Shown piece after piece: positions 1 to 37,458 of a stretch of 60,000 nt of DNA. The stretch is from Apostichopus japonicus (taxonomy: Eukaryota > Echinodermata > Holothuroidea > Aspidochirotida > Stichopodidae). The DNA is taken from assembly GCF_037975245.1 (NCBI RefSeq), contig NC_092575.1, forward strand, positions 3,107,001-3,167,000, written 5' to 3'. Within the stretch, counting starts at the first letter, position 1. Each line of letters opens with the position of its first letter. The notes below the pieces were generated by a model. The model did not search any database, was not told the origin of the DNA, and worked only from the letters and a program-made list of their open reading frames with translations. A program made the position numbers and the translations under genes.

Positions 1-24812
<24,812 letters not shown>

Positions 24813-24930
24813 TTTTTTAGCCTAAACACTTATGGGTCAGCTAACACGGCTTGCAAGTTCTGCACGGCCTCCCAGCTATATTGCCTTGATAATCGCTGAT
24901 TCGCCAGGTTCGTACCATGTGATCTGCCTC

Positions 24931-24938
24931 TGACGTCA
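24931..24938. promoter_or_regulatory. Perfect CRE palindrome upstream of ERK
   Basis: TGACGTCA, the full palindromic cAMP-response element bound by CREB/ATF bZIP factors, lies 119 bases upstream of the ERK start codon. An E-box-like CATGTG is at 24917-24922. The position fits a proximal promoter or 5' UTR, but the transcription start site is unknown, so function is inference. Confidence 0.4.
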
Positions 24939-25014
24939 AGGGTGGATTTCTGATATTCAAAATCAGAGGGATACATTCAGCTGGATTTCTCGTCTCAGAG
25001 AAGCGATAGGAGTC

Positions 25015-25025
25015 GGGAAATTCCC
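25015..25025. promoter_or_regulatory. kappaB-like palindrome upstream of ERK
   Basis: GGGAAATTCCC is a perfect palindromic NF-kappaB/Rel-type site about 200 bases upstream of the ERK ATG and 77 bases from the CRE. Binding is inferred from consensus only. Confidence 0.35.
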
Positions 25026-27474
25026 TAACAGGAACATTATTCCCACTATTCTCTATGGTTATCGAAAAGGTACCAAACCTGCACAGTTGAATTATGAGTA
25101 TGTTACAACTTACATACGATTAATTATCGAGACAAGATTGTAGCCAAATCTTAAAAACTGCTACCTGCTATACAGATATATAGCAGAGATCTTTGATGTT
25201 TTAACACAATATAGCCGTTCGACACATTCGGTTATATCAACCTGCAGGGGCGTCAATCACGGGAGAGGGGAGGGTGCAGGGGGAATACCCCCTCACTATC
25301 TGCTAAGCCAGCACTGATAGCAGCATTCGCTAATCTCCTTTTCCAGTATACTACTATTTTGTATATTTCATAGTATTTTGTATTGCACGTATAAGCAATA
25401 TAACACTATATGTAAATAATATTTTGCATTCAGTTTTGTTAGTAATGCCGCAATAGTTTGTAAGTGTTTATGAGATAATTTTATATTTCATAGGAGTTTT
25501 GAGACAGATACATATATGGTGTTAAGCCTGGGTTCTAACCTGCTAGTCATGTTGATGTTATAACCATGTTACTCATACCTCAATTCTAGTTTAGTGGTTA
25601 TGTACAAATGTCATCTCAAAATATTTTATTTTTGATTAAGTTAACTGATGTACGTACAGGGCCGTAGCCTGCGGGCAAGGGGAGGGGGGCCATAGGGACA
25701 GCTTCTCAGTTTCTGAGATTTCCACTTTCCTAAATGAAAGTAGGCCTTACGACAATGTGAACCTGGACATTATGCAGGGCTATAGTTTTAGCGAAATGTT
25801 CATATCTTTTCTTGCGATTTCATATTCAGTAGTGTGCAGCCTCAAGATTATAGGCGCTTATTGTAGGAATGACGTTCAAAAAGAACACACGGTTTAGCTT
25901 AACCGCTCACCACGTATATGCACGATCGCGAGTGCAATGACCGTGCTTTTGTTTTGGTTTTCACGAGTTTGGTTAGAATAACAATAAACGTAGAGAGCTC
26001 CTAAGATTTAACGTCTGATGTGAAACTACGGTTCATAAATACAGTTTCGTCCATATGTTCTATATAGGCCTATCAGTTTCATTGTTAACATATATATCAA
26101 TGCACCAATGTTTTAACTACATCAACATCCATTGCTATCAGAAGTTGAACTTGAAACAGCAAAGACATTATAGGCTAGAAAGGGACTGGCACCACAAGTA
26201 TTATGTTACACCATTTGCGCTGTGTCACTCTCTTACATGCAGTGGGATGCGATACTTCAAATATGTGTGTGGAGGAGGGGGGGGGGGAGCTGAGTTCTAC
26301 ATTTTACCCGACCGTTCAGGTGAGAGCATGGACCTCTATGAAAGGGCCAGAGGTGAATGAATAATATACAGGAAGTGGTGTGAACCTGGGATTGTTGAAG
26401 CCTAATCCTATGTAAGGGGATCTCGGAGTCCACCCCCCCCCCACCCCACAATGATGCATTCTAAGGCATATTTATAGACTAGAAGTTAGGTATAAAAATA
26501 CTTCGAAACATATGGGTGTACTAATAAATACTCTTGGATGTTTGTGTGAAGTTGAATAGCAAAAGGAGGAGGGGGTGGGTACACCCATAGCAGTATTCTA
26601 ATTTTCCGCCCGCTGAATGTAGTCAATGCGCCAACTGAACTATTTTACCCCGACTGACTATAGAAGGTGAGGCTGGGGGGGGGGGGGGTTGCTTGGACAC
26701 CCAAGCCTCCTGATAATAAATGGTGCTACATGTTTTGGTCCCTTTCGGAGACGTTTAGCAACGTTTTTAACATATAACTACATGTGGGTCAGTTGGGTCA
26801 ATGTACTTTTTTTTCCATGCACGACACACACTATGTATAATGAAGGGATGAAGATTCGATGAAAATCTATTAAGTTCTCTCTCTCCGTTCAAGTGTCCGT
26901 AAAATCGATCAGGAACGTAATGGCATTGAATGCATTCGCGAAAACGAATAGAAAAGCAAGACTGACAAACGAGGCCAAGAAGCTTAGTTTATTGGTCAAT
27001 TACTGACCTATAAAAATCTATAAATGTTGAACGCAGTTAACACGTAGCCTGCACAGCTGTCGGTTGTGTATTATATAATACTGTTATATAACATTATGTA
27101 CGCTCGCATGTATAAGCAAGCCATGCAGTCTAAGTTACATTGGTCTTGGCCTTGTACCAGTAAAAGAAATTGATCCATTATCATATTCTTAAATCTTCAT
27201 AAGTATACATCTCATGAAGCATCGTGTGTGTTGAGCACGTAGTGCACGAAAACTTCCCTAAGTAATCATAGTTACGTGATGACTTTTAAATAAGGAATTT
27301 ATGAATGTAATCTCCATCGGTGTACTGTTTAGAAAATAATGACCCTTTTTGGCAGGCAGTGACGTCACAGTCATAATAATCAAACCTTTAAAGGTGGTAC
27401 GGTACGTCACTTGACTCCGTATACAAAATGACGTCATTGATGCGGTATATCTGTTGCTTCCGACAGAGGGAAGC

Positions 27475-27680
27475 ATATGGAACGCGAAAAGGGAACAATT
27501 CCTGATTTGTACAAAAACCATGTAAAATTCGTTACCAATATGTCCAAATTTGTAGCAACAACCATGTAAAAAATCGTCCAAAACATCCTGATTTGTAGCA
27601 TTGGGGATGTAAAAATCGTTAACTCGTTGCTACAATTGACGCCGTTGTTAACGAATATTTCCCTTTTCGCGTGCCATAGA
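27475..27680. mobile_element. Small inverted-repeat element with internal 44-bp tandem triplication
   Basis: The ends are inverted repeats: TATGGAACGCGAAAAGGGA at 27475-27493 and its near-exact complement around 27656-27677 (one mismatch). Between them a unit of about 44 bases occurs three times (starts near 27501, 27546 and 27589) with the core GATTTGTAGCAACAACCATG and GTAAAAATCGTT. There is no coding capacity. Flanking GAAGCA and GAAACA may be a decayed target duplication. This looks like a MITE that has grown an internal minisatellite. Confidence 0.65.
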
Positions 27681-30629
27681 AACATAGTGCAGTTCCGTGT
27701 AAACGCAGAGTACCAAACTTACACACACAGATGTGTTTTACATGCAGACTGAGGACCCCATTGTTCAAATCTACGAGTACCACTGACTAACTGCAACTCT
27801 TCAAAACGATGTTAACATCAATGACATAATCAGTTCAGTGTTTTTAATTTATTATCCTCTCCTATTTCATTCAATGTTGTATATAGCAGCTCTATGTGTT
27901 TGCACAGACAGAACTTCACTCCCAATGGAATGCATTGAAACCTTGGAACGCCGTAAATAAACTTCCAAATCTGTCAAACTTCTGTGCAATGGAAATGTTT
28001 GCATTATTACTACGAGCACCGTCTGATTTGCAAAGGAGTTGGTGATCCACATCCGAGTCGGACCAGCCTGCATGATCGTGTCTCCCGCCCCCACCCCCCC
28101 CCCCAGATTGATTACATGACGATAAAGCTAAGGTGGGGGTAGCGTGTTGTCGGACCCTTCGTTCTCAAACCATGGTGTCTATAGGCCTACAATGCTGTAC
28201 TGCGGTTGTTCTCAATGAATTTTCTACGTAGGCCAGAGAAAACTTTGGCTGGAGCAAGGGGTCAGTCAGAATTGAAAATTTCGTGAATGTTAGGCCGGTA
28301 GGATATTCAATCGTAAGGCTTTATGACCCGTGAATCCGAATAGTGCAAGATAATGGGCCATTTGGTGGAGGGGGGCCGGGGGAAGGGCAGCTCTCCTTGA
28401 AGTCTTTCGCGGGCCGGATTTGGACCCCTAATATACTGCTGTAACGCTGGTCTGAGCATACAACACAATGAGAGAGATACGGTGGTCACGGTTACGAACG
28501 TCGATGAACTTAATTGTTTACAGTGCATTAGATCACTGATAGAATGCAGGACATAAACTGATAATCGCTCTGTTTAGAGCGCAAAAGAAGACTACTTGAA
28601 AAGAGTTCTACAAAACCATACCGAGGAGCTTACCAACATAGCTTAAATGAATATATGCAAATCATATAATGAATATTCATAATCAAAATCATCGCATGCT
28701 GTAACGTACGGTAACTTATTACTGCAGCTGTATAAACGCATTGTTATTACACTGTATCTACACTTAAAACAATAAAAGTTTCAGACGGCTCATCCACGTG
28801 ACATCAATTCAGAAAATAATGGCGCTAGAAACGACTCATTTCAACATAATACACAATTATTACACATCCGTTGTTATGAAATAGTAGTCAAATTCCATTG
28901 CACATCCTTATCAGACCTCTTCACCCGTGTTGGTGTAATTTTATTTGATCAAATTGGCTGTATGATTCCATAAGCCTACACTGTATATATTACACGAAAA
29001 CAGTGATATTTCCTGTGGAAGGTCAGTAAGGTAAAGGGAACTCTATGTTACTGGTATATGAACAGTTATTAACAATCAATCCACTCTTGTCAGTACAATC
29101 GTCCTTTATGGTGGCGAAGGGAAGGAAGGAGAGGGAAAGGAAAGGAAGATGGAATGTTGGAGGTGCGGGGATGGGGGATGGGGGAGGGGGGCACGTCACA
29201 AAAAATGACAGCTTACCCGAAGCGAAACATTTGAAAACATCTTAGTGTTATCACAGCTTATAATGTTGTGTTGCACTGAAAATTTTATTGTATACGCGTT
29301 TGATATTGTGTATACATTCATGGTTGTTTAAGCAAGCACAAATAACACAAATCATTATTAACAAAGTTTGAAATTCCCTTCATTTTTTGGCCGATTATAC
29401 TATTCAACCTGACTGTTATAGTCGTCATTTACAAAGCTCTCAGTGGACGTGATTTGTTTCTCGGCCGCAAGTCAGCCGAATAAACAGTAAAATTTTGATG
29501 TAGAATATACAATTTTAGTGCCAGGTTATTATTATATTGAAACTAAATAACATATCTTGACAACAGAAGTGGCTGTAGAATCAAAACTAGAACTTTTGCT
29601 TATTTCCTCCCTTTCTTTCTAATTATTACCTTGGTCTATGACGCATCAACACTAAAACTCTGTCTGCAGTCATCATTGAATGTGGACAATGTTGTGATAG
29701 CTATTGTTTGGTGGAGGTGAATTTGTTCGTAAGATTTTCATTTTCTTCTTGGAAATTCTGGAAACTGAAACAGCCCTCAGCCTGGAAAGTGACAAATTTC
29801 GTGTGTTAGTCAATGGAACGATTATATATAGTTGTGGTTCTAGACCGGATAAAAACACTGTAGAGGACGCCCTCCAAGCATTCTTGTGGTAGTGGGAAAT
29901 ATTTGTAAAGAGCGCCACAATTAACGCACGATCTCGGTTAATATCTTGATATGTGGGCAGATTTACTGCATAAAAAGCAGTTATTTCTTCAAAAATATTT
30001 ATGGTATCACTTAACAAATCTGTAGCAAAGTGATGGACCTTGAACAGTTCATTTTGTTTATGACTTTAAACCACCATTTGGAACAAATTAAGCGCCATTT
30101 TTTACTAATTCAGAAAGCTTTGTGAAAAAGTGCCATTCGCTTCTAGTCAGATTTTTTGCCGTGAAAAGTGCAAAATCTGACTATACAGCCATGGTTACGA
30201 TTGTGAGATGAATCGCGAAATTTACACATCTTACACACTGACGTTACTAAGCAACCAAAGAAAAACAACAGCCTCAAGTGTTATCGACATGTCTGATGTA
30301 AATTTATCACCAAACGTGCATATTTTCCACCAGACTTGAGGATCATAGCTAAAGTGAAACAAAAATCTATCAAAAATTAAAAGAACCAAAAAATGTAATA
30401 AAGCGTTCAAGAAGTAGTCACCATGACGACAATAAAAAGCTTCTTTTCCTGGCAAAACTGGTCTGTAATTAAAATTATGGTAATAAAAAATATCGTTGCA
30501 TTTGATTAAGTATGATTATCGTTTTCCATTGGGAAACGTAACTAAGATTGAGTCAAGATTCAAATCACTAATTCCACTGACTCAGCTCTAGTCCGGAGAT
30601 TTACTGATAATAACTCGATTTCACCTAAA
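27681..30629. other. Intergenic sequence between inverted-repeat element and minisatellite
   Basis: No coding exon recognised. Contents are a C run (28094-28104), a GC-rich fragment near 28330-28450 resembling the inner end of a hAT element (CGGGCCGGATTTGG), a purine-rich tract rich in GGGG (about 29115-29193), and a perfect 12-bp-stem hairpin at 30144-30183. Confidence 0.55.
30144..30183. other. Perfect 12-bp-stem hairpin
   Basis: TAGTCAGATTTT at 30144-30155 is exactly complementary to AAAATCTGACTA at 30172-30183, with a 16-base loop. It is not followed by a T run on either strand that would suggest a pol III terminator, and the stem is too short for a typical microRNA precursor. It may be a relic of an inverted-repeat element. 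Confidence 0.5.
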
Positions 30630-31104
30630 CAAAAACAATGTTTTATGATACTATTCTTTATGATACTACTTTTGATGATACTACTTTTGATGATACTATT
30701 CTTTATGATACTATTTTATGATTTTATTCTTTATGATAGGCTACTATTCTTATGATACTATTTTTGATGACACTGTTTTGTATGATACTATTCTTTATGA
30801 TACTATTCTTATGATATTATTCTTATGATACTATTATTATGATACTATTTTATGATACTATTCTTTATGATACTATTATTTATGATACTATTTTTGATGA
30901 TACTATTATTTATGATACTATTTTTGATGATATTGTTTTGTATGGTACTATTCTTTATGATACTATTTATGATGTTTTTCTTTATGACACTATTTTATGA
31001 TACTTTTCTTTATGATACTTTTTAGATGATACTGTTTTATGTTTCTATTCTTTATGATACTGATTTTTATGATACTATTTATTAATGATACTATTGTGTA
31101 ATAA
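30630..31104. repeat. Minisatellite of TATGATACTATTCTT-type units
   Basis: About 470 bases of tandem units of roughly 14-17 bases, built from TATGATACTATT plus a variable CTT/TTTGATGATAC end. By eye there are on the order of 25-30 units with irregular length variation. It is extremely AT-rich and in the intergenic region. Confidence 0.93.
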
Positions 31105-31350
31105 ATTATCAAACAACCATGATGATTTTCTTCTTTTTTTTTTCTTTTTTTTTTGCCAGATTTGTGGATCAGTCTCAGAGTGCGAGTGAATAATAAATGT
31201 CCGACAATAATATCCCCTTTGTTTACCCAGATCATTAGTCGGACGCATGATTGTGCAGGTGGCCTATTGAACTTTCCGTTCATTACGGTATAAATTAGTT
31301 TGTATAATGGACTATACGTGTTCTTGAAGTCAATATTGGAGTCAATATAC

Positions 31351-31559
31351 GGAGTGTTAGCTCAGTGGTTAACACCGGTGCCTTTCAATCGTAAGGTCCC
31401 CGGTTCGAGTCACTCCCAGATTAATATATGTCGTCCAGTTACAGAGTTGTTGACAATTAACAATTCATAATCATGGACGTGAGAGACTGACTTCGGTCAG
31501 CTTGCGGCTTTGATAAGCCAATTAGGCTTCTTCGCGAGTTCCTGCTTGCAGGAGGATCT
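31351..31559 (+). mobile_element. tRNA-derived SINE with 7-bp target duplication
   Basis: The 5' head (31351-31419) folds as a tRNA-like sequence: acceptor GGAGTG pairs with CACTCC, A box TAGCTCAGTGG (31358-31368), B box GGTTCGAGTCA (31402-31412). The body follows with CTTCGGTCAGCTTG and CCTGCTTGCAGGAGG. Flanking AATATAC copies at 31344-31350 and 31560-31566 form a target-site duplication, which fixes both ends. The anticodon loop is 8 bases, so this is a SINE head rather than a working tRNA gene. It is transcribable by RNA polymerase III in principle and non-coding. Confidence 0.85.
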
Positions 31560-31566
31560 AATATAC

Positions 31567-34500
31567 GTAGGCTACATACATACATATTGTATCCCTATTG
31601 TAGCACCATTATACCGATGGTATTACGTAATGTCTGATACAATCCAGATCTCTCTAATAATACATTTCCGTAGCATAACAAGCCGTTCGATATATAGACA
31701 CAACAAAATACATTACAGTCGTTCGTTATTATAGTTGTTACGCACACTGGCTGTCGTATTTCTGACCATACATAATCCAGCTTTATTCGCACGGTCAGGG
31801 ACACGCATTAAGGCTACATGCTAAACTTTATCAAAATATTCCCGATTCCTCGCAGGTGATTTCAGTAGGACAGTGCAATAACAAAATATTATCACGGACA
31901 GCTTGTAAAGCGAAATAGCGCCACGCATATCTCCACGGCTAACTCTGAAAAAACGAGGTCAAAACAAACTGACGAAAACAATAACAACTGCAAATTTCCT
32001 TTAAAAAAAAAAGCAAATAAAAAGCAAGCGCAAATAACATAAATAAAACATGTTTTATCAAAGAAATGAAAAAGATCCTCAAAGACTGATGTTCAATAGT
32101 GATGAACGATTTGAGGGTATCCTTCACATGATCTCTTGTGGGTTACAAACCTCAGAGGCTAACACCATTTTTTTTAAACCCGAATTTTGCTTTCTTGATG
32201 AGTCTCTAAATTCTCACATCATTGAGGAACGGTCAATGAGATGACAGTATTAGACAAGACACCTGGAAGGGGGTCTGGGGGCATGGGAGGTATGGGGTTG
32301 GAAATATTCCTGAGTATACATCTACCTGTCGGGAGATGGGGGTAAGGGGGGGGGGCCTGCTTGGCCTTGATACACTCTTCATTCTTCCTTAAGTATATTA
32401 TGAAAATTAGAAAACTTTTGTTTATCCTATACTTTCCTGGGCCCAGTCCATAATTCCCCCCGAGCCCAACAAAAACACCCCTGGGCTGGTGGGTGGAGTG
32501 TAGAGTAGATGATGGGGAGGGGGAATGGCAGGAATGCATGGGCTGGGGGCAAGGGTAAGGTAATGCAGTGGTAAATGGAAAATAGAAAATTAGAGACAGA
32601 AATGACAAAGAGACATGAGATTTATTATTTTGTGACAGAGAGAGGCTTGTTAGAATCAAGGCACCAGCCATCATCACAGTGTCTTTTACATGAAAACTCA
32701 CAAAACTGAAGAAGAAATGAAGAAACCAATGATCTGTACACGTTTCTATGGCGACTTTACAATGAGCATGTTCAACAAAATACCTTCAAACGTCTAAAAT
32801 AGAATTTTGATTATTTTATCATCTCTTTTTTTTGTTTACTTTTTTTTTAAACATTTTTTGCTGTTGTTGTCTACTCTCTTTCCAACTATAATCCTCAGAT
32901 GTAACGATGTGTCAATTAAAACAAAGAAAGAAAAGTTTGTTTGACTTTGAGAAAGAAAAATTAGAGAGAAAAGCAGAGGTTAATGTTACTATGAATGTGC
33001 TCGCAACACAAAGTTCTCTGACATATTCTTTATTAAATGTGAAGATAAAATGTGATGTTTTGGACAGTACTACAGGCAAGAACATAATCAAATGAACTCA
33101 TTATATCCATATATATATTAATTTATTATTATTATTAACTTTTTTTTTGCATTATTAACTCTTCAATAATTTTTCTTTTCAGACCTCGTTTTCTTTACTT
33201 AAGTCTTTTCGAACAACAACACCGACGACTCTAGGACTGTATATGCGAAGGCATAGTAAAACCACACTGAAGATCAATAAACCAAATTGCACACAACTAT
33301 CTAGATATTTAAATTTATTGATAGAAAGAAAGAAACAAAGCAAAAAAAAACAAAAAACAATAACAATGTGTTAAATTACTCTCTTAGGAGGCTTTTGTTT
33401 CTTTGTTTGTTAAATATTATTCTTATATAACTATTTTTATCATTATAGTCAGACACTACATCTTGACAGAGTATAATTTTAATATCCCTGATGGTCATAT
33501 TAAAAATTATGAAACTTTAACCAATGTGTAAAGCAGAGTTTACATCAGTTTATCAACTTTAACCCTATCGAGTAGTTATCCCCCCCCCCCCTCCCCCTTC
33601 GACAACTCCCGTTCTATCACAGCGCCCACCCCCACCCGTCACGTTTAGCCATGATCTGTATTTAATAGCACCTTAATAAAATTAAACTGTTAGGTAAAAT
33701 TGCCACCTCCATCTGCCTCCCAATCCACCAAATCATTTTACAAGTACTGGACTACCAGCTAAAGGTAAAAGTAGGGGGAAGGGGGGGTGAAGGTGGGGAG
33801 GGGGGTGGAGGCAGGGCAAATAAAATTAGAATGGGTAGACTCATTTATATTTCAAAATGGATCTAAAATAACAAGATGTTTAAATAATTTATAAACAGTT
33901 CAACAGTACAAGCTGATGAAAAATGTTCTGCGGACTGTAAGAAGAAAAACAGATGGCGTAAAAAAACTTGACTCTAATTGCGACCATTTTGCACTTTCTA
34001 GCAAATTTTTGGACACCATGGTTCTCATAGAATTAACAGACTGGTTCATTGGCTACCATGGTACCAAAACAAATTGCGTGTACGTTTGATGGCTATTTCT
34101 CCCCGTCCCAATTACCATCATTCATTGCCCTCGCCCCCCCCCCCATCTTCCCTGGTAACTTTTATAAGTGATGTGTGACTACAGTTGAAATGCTTGTGTT
34201 TTTTCATAATTATATTTTCCAAGATGAACTTTTGCATTTTGTGAATAATAATAAATAAGCATACCTAATTGAAGCCCCTCCTCTCCCTACCCCCCCCCCC
34301 TATTTGTTTTGTATATCTAGGTATCAAAGTTCAGTTTTGAATATTTAACATACCCCTTCCATATATGATAGATTAATCACTGAAATATCTAGACAGTTGT
34401 TGGGTGGCAATTAATGGCAATATAGTAATAACTGAATAACCTTATACACTGTCAAATTTATGGTATTAAAATTTCACAGAATGGACCTTTATATTATCAA

Positions 34501-37458
34501 ATTTTCTGAGAAAATTCATATTTTTGATTTTCACCACATAAATTAAGAGTTATACGATCAAAAACATCTATCCTCTCCAGTAACCAGCCCTGCTGCCGAG
34601 TAACAGTTTGTCATCAATCAATACGAGATGAAGAGTGGCAATTTCTCTGCTTCCTTCAGAGTGCGGGGGGCGAGAGGAGAGGTACTTCTTGTTTACATTG
34701 CCCACAGTCGTTATTCATCCTTACTCATCATCATTCTCAAAGATTATCCTTGAAAAAGAGGACTTAATTTTCCTCTTTTTTTTTTTCATTTTTAAAATGG
34801 AACTGATTCCGAATTGTAATAGGTCTAAATTTAGATTGGGAATAATGTCAGATTGTTTGACATATTTTTTTCTTCTCTTTCTCTTTCAATTTTATTTTTC
34901 CTTTTTATGAAAAAAAACAAACCCATTTTAGATACAAAGTATGATATATCAAGCTTACAAGAAAGAATGTAAAACGCCTCCTTGGCTGACATTTACTTTC
35001 ATCCTACCTATCACAGAGGCAATACTGTTGATCTGAACAAAAACCTCCATGCAGGCGATAGTTTTTCAAAGGAAGACGTGTATCGCTTTAATTCATGCTT
35101 GTGCTCAATTTTCATTTCCCATTTTTTTGTCTCTGCCCCCCCTTAATTATTCCCCCTCCCCATCCCTGTCCATAACCCTGAAATTTCTGACCACGACTAA
35201 AAAATTTACCAATACCTTTCACAGGGGCAAAAGTAGGTAACTGCTCTTAGTGCCAACAATTGAATACCACAAGTTTTCATGTAATTGGTTTATTAAGAGA
35301 GGGCTCTCTCCCCAAGGTTTCCTGGGGGACTGCTGCCCCCCCCCCCTCTCCTCTCCCCGGTTGTACTCCAAAAAGTTGAAAACAATGACAAGGATTTTTC
35401 ACCACAGCACTTTGATTCCCTGTAAAAGTTTTTCATTGCATTGGTTATTATTGAATAATATTTTATCATTTTAACATTGTCTGGGAATGTCATGCTGGTA
35501 ACATTGAGGGCATACACTGTACTGCAAGCTTCTACTTAATAACACAAGGTCTTTTGCAACTGACTTGAATGGAAAGCCTAAGGTTAACTTTTGGTTTTCT
35601 CAATCAAAAATCATTTTGATCGACACTGAGGAAAGCCAAGTTAAGTCTGATATTCAAAATCTCTGTGTGTATTGTTTTGTACTTTTTACTGATTTTTTCT
35701 CTTTCTTTCGATAAAAAGGAAAAATTGCAAGGTTTTTCGGTTCTGAATATAAAGCAGAAACAAACTCATTTGAAAACAGTTTTGGTCAAATGATCACCTC
35801 CACAAGTCAAATAATTTTGAATGAATCCATTTAAAAAGGTTGGTTTTGAACAGTTTTATGGTCTGTCAACATAAAAAACAACAAGTGAGAAAATCCTTGG
35901 CCGATTAGAACCCTTGAACTTTTTAAGTAACTGACCTTGCAGACAGATTGAAGTAATACACAGACCTTTCTCAAGTGACTTTTGAAAGGATGGCTACCCT
36001 GAACTTTCTACAAAGATGCTCACTCAAGTAATCAGGAAAATGTCTTTAATTAAAGGGGTATTCAGCACTGTACTGTAGTTAGCCCAAAACAACAAAAACC
36101 TGGTCAACAATGGTTGATCTTTCAGACCCCTTTCAGACATAACACTTTCAATTTCAAAGCATTTTTTTCTGGGACTAATTAGGAGATGAAAATTGACCCC
36201 ATTCAATATCTGTGAATAAATTTGGAAGGTACCAAGCACCAGAAAAAAACAATGTACTTTGGAGGTCAATTTTTGCCTGCCACTTTCTATGTGTAGTCTG
36301 TGTCAAACTTTGTTGCTAATTATATCGATGACCTTTGAAGTCACTGATTTGGTAAACACAAAACAAATGGGGTCACTGTTCTTAAAACAGAAGAAAAGAT
36401 TATTTTCGCTGTCGGTATTTGTACCGGCAACGAAATCAGGCGTGACACGGTCAGCTTCATGGGGTTTATATTGCAAAAGTTTGTATTACTCTTGATACCC
36501 ACATATTTTGAGGGCATGCCAAAATAGAAAAATTTAAATATATATCGAAAACTTGTGTATTGTTTTTACATGCACTTTTAAGGCACCCTAACAATTTTTT
36601 GAAAGCTCCCAAAAAGAATTAAACTTAAAAAAGCATAAACTGTTCTCACATTTTGGGGACCGACCGAGGGTAGTTCATTGATCATGTAACAGGTATGCGG
36701 GGGGAGGGGGGGGGGGGTGGTGGGGGGGCAAGGGGGATTCTCTTAAATCTTATGGCAATGGTACAGTAAGTGAAGTTGATCTACAGAATGGTATGACATG
36801 TTTTGTTTTTTACCGATCTTGCGAAAATATTCTTCCTTTGCATATTACAAGAAATGAACGAGGACTCATCAGTTCTTACACAACACACGAAGGGAAGGTC
36901 TTGAAAAGAGAATTAAAACTTACTCACACTTGTGACCATTCATGGAGTTTCCTAGCACATTTAAAGCAAACGTGACGCTAGTCACGACAAGTGCCATAAT
37001 CAATGTAGCGGGTTTTACGATGAGGCAAACTAAACTAAAAACACCATGTAGTACCACAAAGCCGACATGGTTGTTGTTAATGTATAAGGTATTCATTCAT
37101 ATATGTATAATGAATAAACATGAATTTTCAAAACAAATATCACAGATAGCAGATCTCATTGGATTATACAATATCTTCCTCTTTTTTGGAGAAAAAACAT
37201 CATAATCAGACCTTTGTTATCTTCTCCTTCTTCTTTCCTCCTGTTTGCCATTGATAAGTTCTTTACTACCTCATCACCCCCCCCCACCCCACCGTCTGCC
37301 CCATTATCCCCCTACCCTTATCCCTTGCCTACAAGTCTAACTGTTTAGACGTTAGCAAGCAAATTCTCAAAGCCACATCATCTCACCTCCCCCAACCTCC
37401 CATTTGTATTGTTTTATTCCATAGTATGACTGACAACTTTATTTCAGTTCATTATACT
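31567..37458. other. Intergenic AT-rich sequence with G/C runs
   Basis: No supported gene. A 160-codon minus-strand ORF (32219-32701) is proline-, serine- and glycine-biased because it crosses C-rich tracts, and matches no family I know. G or C runs occur at 32346-32355, 33580-33591, 34134-34144, 34290-34300, 35336-35346 and 36706-36717. The stretch 33776-33817 has four or more G tracts fitting a G-quadruplex pattern. Confidence 0.6.

Larger units (their letters stand above)
24813..27474. other. ERK 5' flank and intergenic sequence
   Basis: The first 250 bases are the presumed ERK 5' UTR and promoter. Beyond that is AT-rich DNA with G or C runs at 26277-26287, 26433-26442 and 26675-26688. 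A GGGGCG-rich block near 25250-25290 and another near 25660-25695 look like the ends of old repeats but cannot be assigned. No gene divergent from ERK is recognisable. Confidence 0.6.

Noticed and set aside
26055-26360. 101-codon plus-strand ORF
   Set aside because: It includes a poly-Gly stretch from a G run and has no motif. Chance ORF.
28330-28450. hAT element remnant
   Set aside because: CGGGCCGGATTTGG resembles subterminal hAT sequence, but no termini or duplications could be found, so not called as an element.
29673-30017. 114-codon minus-strand ORF as a gene
   Set aside because: No recognisable motif, no splice support, and AT-rich composition like the surroundings.
31351-31419. Functional tRNA gene
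   Set aside because: The anticodon loop has 8 bases, the sequence continues into a SINE body, and a target duplication encloses the whole unit. Called as a SINE instead.
32219-32701. 160-codon minus-strand ORF
   Set aside because: The composition follows C/G-rich tracts (Pro, Ser, Gly runs). There is no domain or splice context, and it lies in intergenic DNA. Most likely a chance ORF.
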